From an uncultured Hymenobacter sp. (GTDB lineage: Bacteria; Bacteroidota; Bacteroidia; Cytophagales; Hymenobacteraceae), in contig CALMOO010000069.1 of assembly GCA_937871705.1 (NCBI GenBank), positions 28,828-35,844 on the forward strand: DNA of 7,017 bases, given 5' to 3'. The position numbers and the translations under genes are program-made. The notes under the pieces are model-generated. The model searched no databases, was not told where the DNA came from, and saw only the letters and a program-made list of their open reading frames with translations. Numbering within the stretch: the stretch's first letter is position 1; every line of letters begins with the position of its first letter. This document shows positions 4,402 through 7,017 of this stretch, in pieces.

Positions 4402-5529
4402 TTAGCGGCTGGCCAGCGCTACCTGCACGGGCTCGCCCTTGCCGATTTCCTCGTTGCCGGCTTTCAGCACCACGTCGCCGTCCTTAAGCGCGCCGAAGAC
4501 CTGCACCTGCCCGGCGTTCTCGTCGCCTTTCTGCACGTTCACCAGCTCGGTTTTGCCGCCCACGACCCGAATGACGTAGGTGCGCTCGGCGGTGCTGACC
4601 ACGGCCGATTTTGGTACGAATAGGCTGCTTTTGGGCGCTTTAATGGGAATGTTGGCGGAGGCAAACATGCCGGGCTTGAGCTTTTCGCCGGGATTATTAA
4701 TGTCGATTTCTACCGTCTCCGCGCGGGTGCCGGGCGTGACGTTGCCCGCGACCCGGTCGATTTTACCCGTGAACTGCTGTCCCGGAAAGGTGCGCACGTT
4801 GACCTGCACCGGCGCCCCGGCGTGGATGTCGCCCACGTAAGCCTCGGGCACGGCCACGCGCAGGCGCAGGCGGCTGAGCTGCTTGAGCCGGAACAGCGGC
4901 ACGGCGCTCTGGCCACCCCCCGGCCCTACTAGGGCCCCCGGCGCGGCATTACGCTCCGTAATAACGCCGGCCATGGGAGCCGTGATGCGCAGGTAGGCCG
5001 CCATCTGGGCAGCGGCCTGGTAGTGCGAGCGGGCCGCGACCACGTTGAGGCTGTCGCTGGTGGCCTGGGTGCGGGCCAGCGGCGACACGGCCCCGGCGGT
5101 GCGGGCGGTCTGACGCAAGCGGCGGAAGGTACCCCGGCTGGCCTGAAAGCCGGCCTGGGCCACGCTCTGCTTCGAGCGGGCCTCACTCAGCGCGGCGGCC
5201 AGCTCGGGCGCGTCCAGCTCAGCCAGCACCTGACCCTGCCGCACGTGGTCGCCGATGTCGGCGTGCAGCGCCTTGACGTAGCTGCTCACGCGGGGAAAGA
5301 GGTCGGTCTGGAAGTAGCTGTCCAGCTCGCCGGGCAGGCTCAGGCTCTGGGCCGGCTGGGTCGCGGTCACGCGCACGGCATCGTAGCGCACATCGGCTGT
5401 TGTTTGCTCCGTAGCCGCCGATTGGCTTTCCTGGGCGGCATCGGAGGAGTTGCAGCCGCCCAGGGCCACGGCGGCCGTGAAACTCAGGCCGGTAAGCCAG
5501 CGCCGGGAAAAAGCGGGGAAGTTCATCAT
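4402..5529 (-). CDS. RND efflux periplasmic adaptor (membrane fusion protein), lipoprotein
   Basis: HlyD/AcrA/CzcB-type adaptor linking the RND pump to an outer-membrane channel. The frame is open upstream, but the start is placed at the ATG 5527-5529 (or the adjacent one at 5524-5526) because a lipoprotein signal follows: RRW, a hydrophobic core, then VALGGC with lipidated C26. The extra 54 residues upstream would overlap the permease gene and are Pro/Ser/Thr/Arg-rich nonsense. In the 375-residue protein the order is lipoyl half-motif about 70-110 (ADIGDHVRQGQVLAELDAPEL), short alpha-hairpin about 111-176, second lipoyl half about 180-206 (ITAPMAGVITERNAAPGALV), beta-barrel about 218-296 (LRLRVAVPEAYVGDIHAG) and membrane-proximal domain about 301-373 (LFVPKSAVV). 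It lies 28 bp downstream of the permease stop, so the two are co-transcribed. Substrate cannot be deduced; the pump partner suggests small molecules rather than metals. Confidence 0.93.
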   Translation of the reverse strand: MMNFPAFSRRWLTGLSFTAAVALGGCNSSDAAQESQSAATEQTTADVRYDAVRVTATQPAQSLSLPGELDSYFQTDLFPRVSSYVKALHADIGDHVRQGQVLAELDAPELAAALSEARSKQSVAQAGFQASRGTFRRLRQTARTAGAVSPLARTQATSDSLNVVAARSHYQAAAQMAAYLRITAPMAGVITERNAAPGALVGPGGGQSAVPLFRLKQLSRLRLRVAVPEAYVGDIHAGAPVQVNVRTFPGQQFTGKIDRVAGNVTPGTRAETVEIDINNPGEKLKPGMFASANIPIKAPKSSLFVPKSAVVSTAERTYVIRVVGGKTELVNVQKGDENAGQVQVFGALKDGDVVLKAGNEEIGKGEPVQVALASR

Positions 5530-5557
5530 GTCAGGAAAGTAAGTTTTTAGGGAAAGA

Positions 5558-7017
5558 TTACGCCAGCACCGGCTGCTCGCGTAGCGCGTGTTCGGTGGCC
5601 GGGGCCTCGTGGCCGTCGAAGTTGGCGCTCTCGGGGTCGTCGGGGTCGAGCGAAACGGAGACGAAGGTGGTTTTGCGCTGCACGGCGGCAAACACGACCG
5701 GCAAAATGAAGAGCGCGGCTACCGTAGAGGCCAGTAGGCCCCCAATCACGGCCCGGCCCAGCGGCGCCGACTGTTCGCCACTCTCGCCCAGGCCCGAAGC
5801 CATGGGCAGCATGCCGGCTACCATCGCGATACTCGTCATCAGCACGGGGCGCAGGCGAGCCGCGCCGGCCAGGCGGGCAGCGGCCAGAGCGTCGCGGTAG
5901 CGCAGGCGCAGGCTCTCGGCGTTCGTGACGATGAGCACGGCGTTGGCCACCGACACGCCCACCGACATGATGACGCCCATGTACGATTGCAGATTCAGCG
6001 TCTGGCCGGTGAGCAGCAGCAAGAGCAGCGAGCCGGCTAGCACGGCGGGTACCGTCACGAGCACCACCCCGGCGACCTTGAGCGACTGGTAGTTAGCGGC
6101 CAGCAGTAGGAAAATCACCACGATGGCCAGGCCCAGGCCGGTTTGCAGGCTGCTCAGGGTTTCGGTCAGCAGTTGGGCCAAGCCACGCAGCTGCACCACC
6201 GAGCCCTTGGGCGGCGCGCCTACGGCTTTAATGGCTTTCTGTACGTCGCGGGTGGCGGTGCCCAGGTCCTTATGGTCGATGTTAGCCGAGACGGTCACGA
6301 TGCGGCGCGGGCCGATGCGGTCGAACTCGCCGGGTACGTTGGCCGTGTGCAGGGTCGCCACGTCGCCGAGCGTGGGCCGCGCCTGGCCCGGCACCAGGGG
6401 CAGGTTTTGTATATCCGCTTCGCTTTTCATGGCCTGCGAAGCCAGCTGCACCTGCACCTGGTAGGCAAAGCCCTTGCTCTGGTCAAGCCACAGGTTCTTG
6501 GCCGTGAAGCGGCTGCTACTGGTGGCGGCCACCAGCGACTTGGCAATCTGGTCGGGCGTGAGGCCAAACTGCGCGGCCCGTTCGCGGTCCACGTCAATCT
6601 GCACGGTGGGGTAGCTCAGGGGCTGGTTTACGCGCACGTCGCGCAGATAGGAAATCTGCTTGAGCCGGGCCACCAGCTTGTCGGCGTAGCCCTTGCCATC
6701 CTGTAGGCTTTTGCCGCCGACCAGGATTTCGATGGGAGTCTGGGCGCCCTGACTCATGATTTTGTCGGTCAGCTCGATGGGCTCGTAGCTCAGCTGCACG
6801 TCGGGCAGGTGCTGGTGCACGGCCTGGCGAATCTGGTCCTTGAGGTTATCCAGGTTCTGGACCTTGTAGTCCTCGGCTAGGTTCACTTGCAAGTCGGCCT
6901 CGTGCGGGCCGGCGTTGAAGACGTAAAGTGCGGAGGTGCCGTAGGAGCTGGGCGTCATGCCCACGAAGGCCGACGAGATGGCTACGTTTTTGGGGCCGAC
7001 AATCTGCTGAATAAGCT
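5558..7017 (-). CDS. RND efflux transporter permease, C-terminal half (truncated by window edge)
   Basis: Proton-driven inner-membrane efflux pump of the AcrB/HAE1-like superfamily. The frame stays open to the right edge, so only about 485 C-terminal residues of an expected 1,000 or so are here; the GTG at 6962-6964 is internal. Numbering from it, periplasmic porter sequence covers about 1-265, including YPTVQIDVDRERAAQFGLT (119-137), SLVAATSSSRF (143-153) and PLVPGQARPTLGDVATL (189-205). Five helices follow: about 272-290, 295-319, 326-348 (SYMGVIMSVGVSVANAVLIV, the TM10 type), 370-389 (LRPVLMTSIAMVAGMLPMA) and 402-427. A polar tail of about 40 residues ends the protein. The TM4 proton-relay aspartates lie outside the window. 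Gene order is permease then adaptor, reverse of acrAB. The motifs resemble a branch usually annotated as multidrug pumps, but substrate is not determinable. Confidence 0.95.
   Translation of the reverse strand, partial: LIQQIVGPKNVAISSAFVGMTPSSYGTSALYVFNAGPHEADLQVNLAEDYKVQNLDNLKDQIRQAVHQHLPDVQLSYEPIELTDKIMSQGAQTPIEILVGGKSLQDGKGYADKLVARLKQISYLRDVRVNQPLSYPTVQIDVDRERAAQFGLTPDQIAKSLVAATSSSRFTAKNLWLDQSKGFAYQVQVQLASQAMKSEADIQNLPLVPGQARPTLGDVATLHTANVPGEFDRIGPRRIVTVSANIDHKDLGTATRDVQKAIKAVGAPPKGSVVQLRGLAQLLTETLSSLQTGLGLAIVVIFLLLAANYQSLKVAGVVLVTVPAVLAGSLLLLLLTGQTLNLQSYMGVIMSVGVSVANAVLIVTNAESLRLRYRDALAAARLAGAARLRPVLMTSIAMVAGMLPMASGLGESGEQSAPLGRAVIGGLLASTVAALFILPVVFAAVQRKTTFVSVSLDPDDPESANFDGHEAPATEHALREQPVLA

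Noticed and set aside
5023..5550. 175-codon plus-strand frame opposite the adaptor gene
   Set aside because: Gly/Ala/His/Arg-rich product without a domain, antisense to a well-supported gene; a typical high-GC shadow, as is the long plus frame at 6143-6706.
5530..5691. A 54-codon upstream extension of the adaptor gene
   Set aside because: It overlaps the permease 3' end in another frame, is Pro/Ser/Thr/Arg-rich, and would put the lipoprotein signal inside the protein; the ATG at 5527-5529 gives a proper signal and lipobox.
1..7017. CRISPR array, tRNA, rRNA or complete insertion sequence
   Set aside because: No regularly spaced repeats, cloverleaf, rRNA-like sequence or DDE transposase gene was seen on either strand.

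Overview
The window looks like chromosomal DNA of a GC-rich member of the Bacteroidota, most likely a Hymenobacter-like bacterium. This is inferred from high-GC genes on the right, starts without Shine-Dalgarno sequences preceded by A/T-rich or neutral leaders, and the type of envelope proteins. No rRNA, tRNA or CRISPR array is visible.

Left part (1 to about 2460): an accessory-looking segment. A tyrosine recombinase gene (176-1228, minus) is divergent from an AT-rich gene for an unrecognised lipoprotein (1482-2231, plus). Between them, 1337-1371 is a perfect 14-bp inverted repeat around a 7-bp spacer, the architecture of a tyrosine-recombinase crossover site or a dyad operator. It sits among further GATAA/TTATC motifs. 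A 12-bp direct repeat (145-156 and 2451-2462) brackets recombinase and cargo and could mark element ends, although chance is not excluded. After the cargo gene comes a short protein-like remnant with an in-frame stop (2273-2455).

Middle (about 2460-2815): no convincing gene but many inverted repeats. On the minus strand, a helix closed at 2494-2503/2599-2608 encloses a bulged 13-bp stem and is followed directly by a hairpin plus seven Ts. This suggests a structured RNA with its own terminator. A perfect 21-bp hairpin (2768-2813) then ends the minus-strand genes to its right.

Right part (2831-7017): five minus-strand envelope genes. Reading in the direction of transcription they are an RND efflux permease (truncated by the window edge), its lipoprotein periplasmic adaptor 28 bp downstream, a predicted outer-membrane beta-barrel protein, a DUF202 small membrane protein, and a small secreted Arg/Glu-rich protein. 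Permease and adaptor almost certainly form one operon that builds an inner-membrane pump with its periplasmic linker; the outer-membrane TolC-like partner is not in view. The last three genes are separated by larger gaps with dyads and may be transcribed separately.
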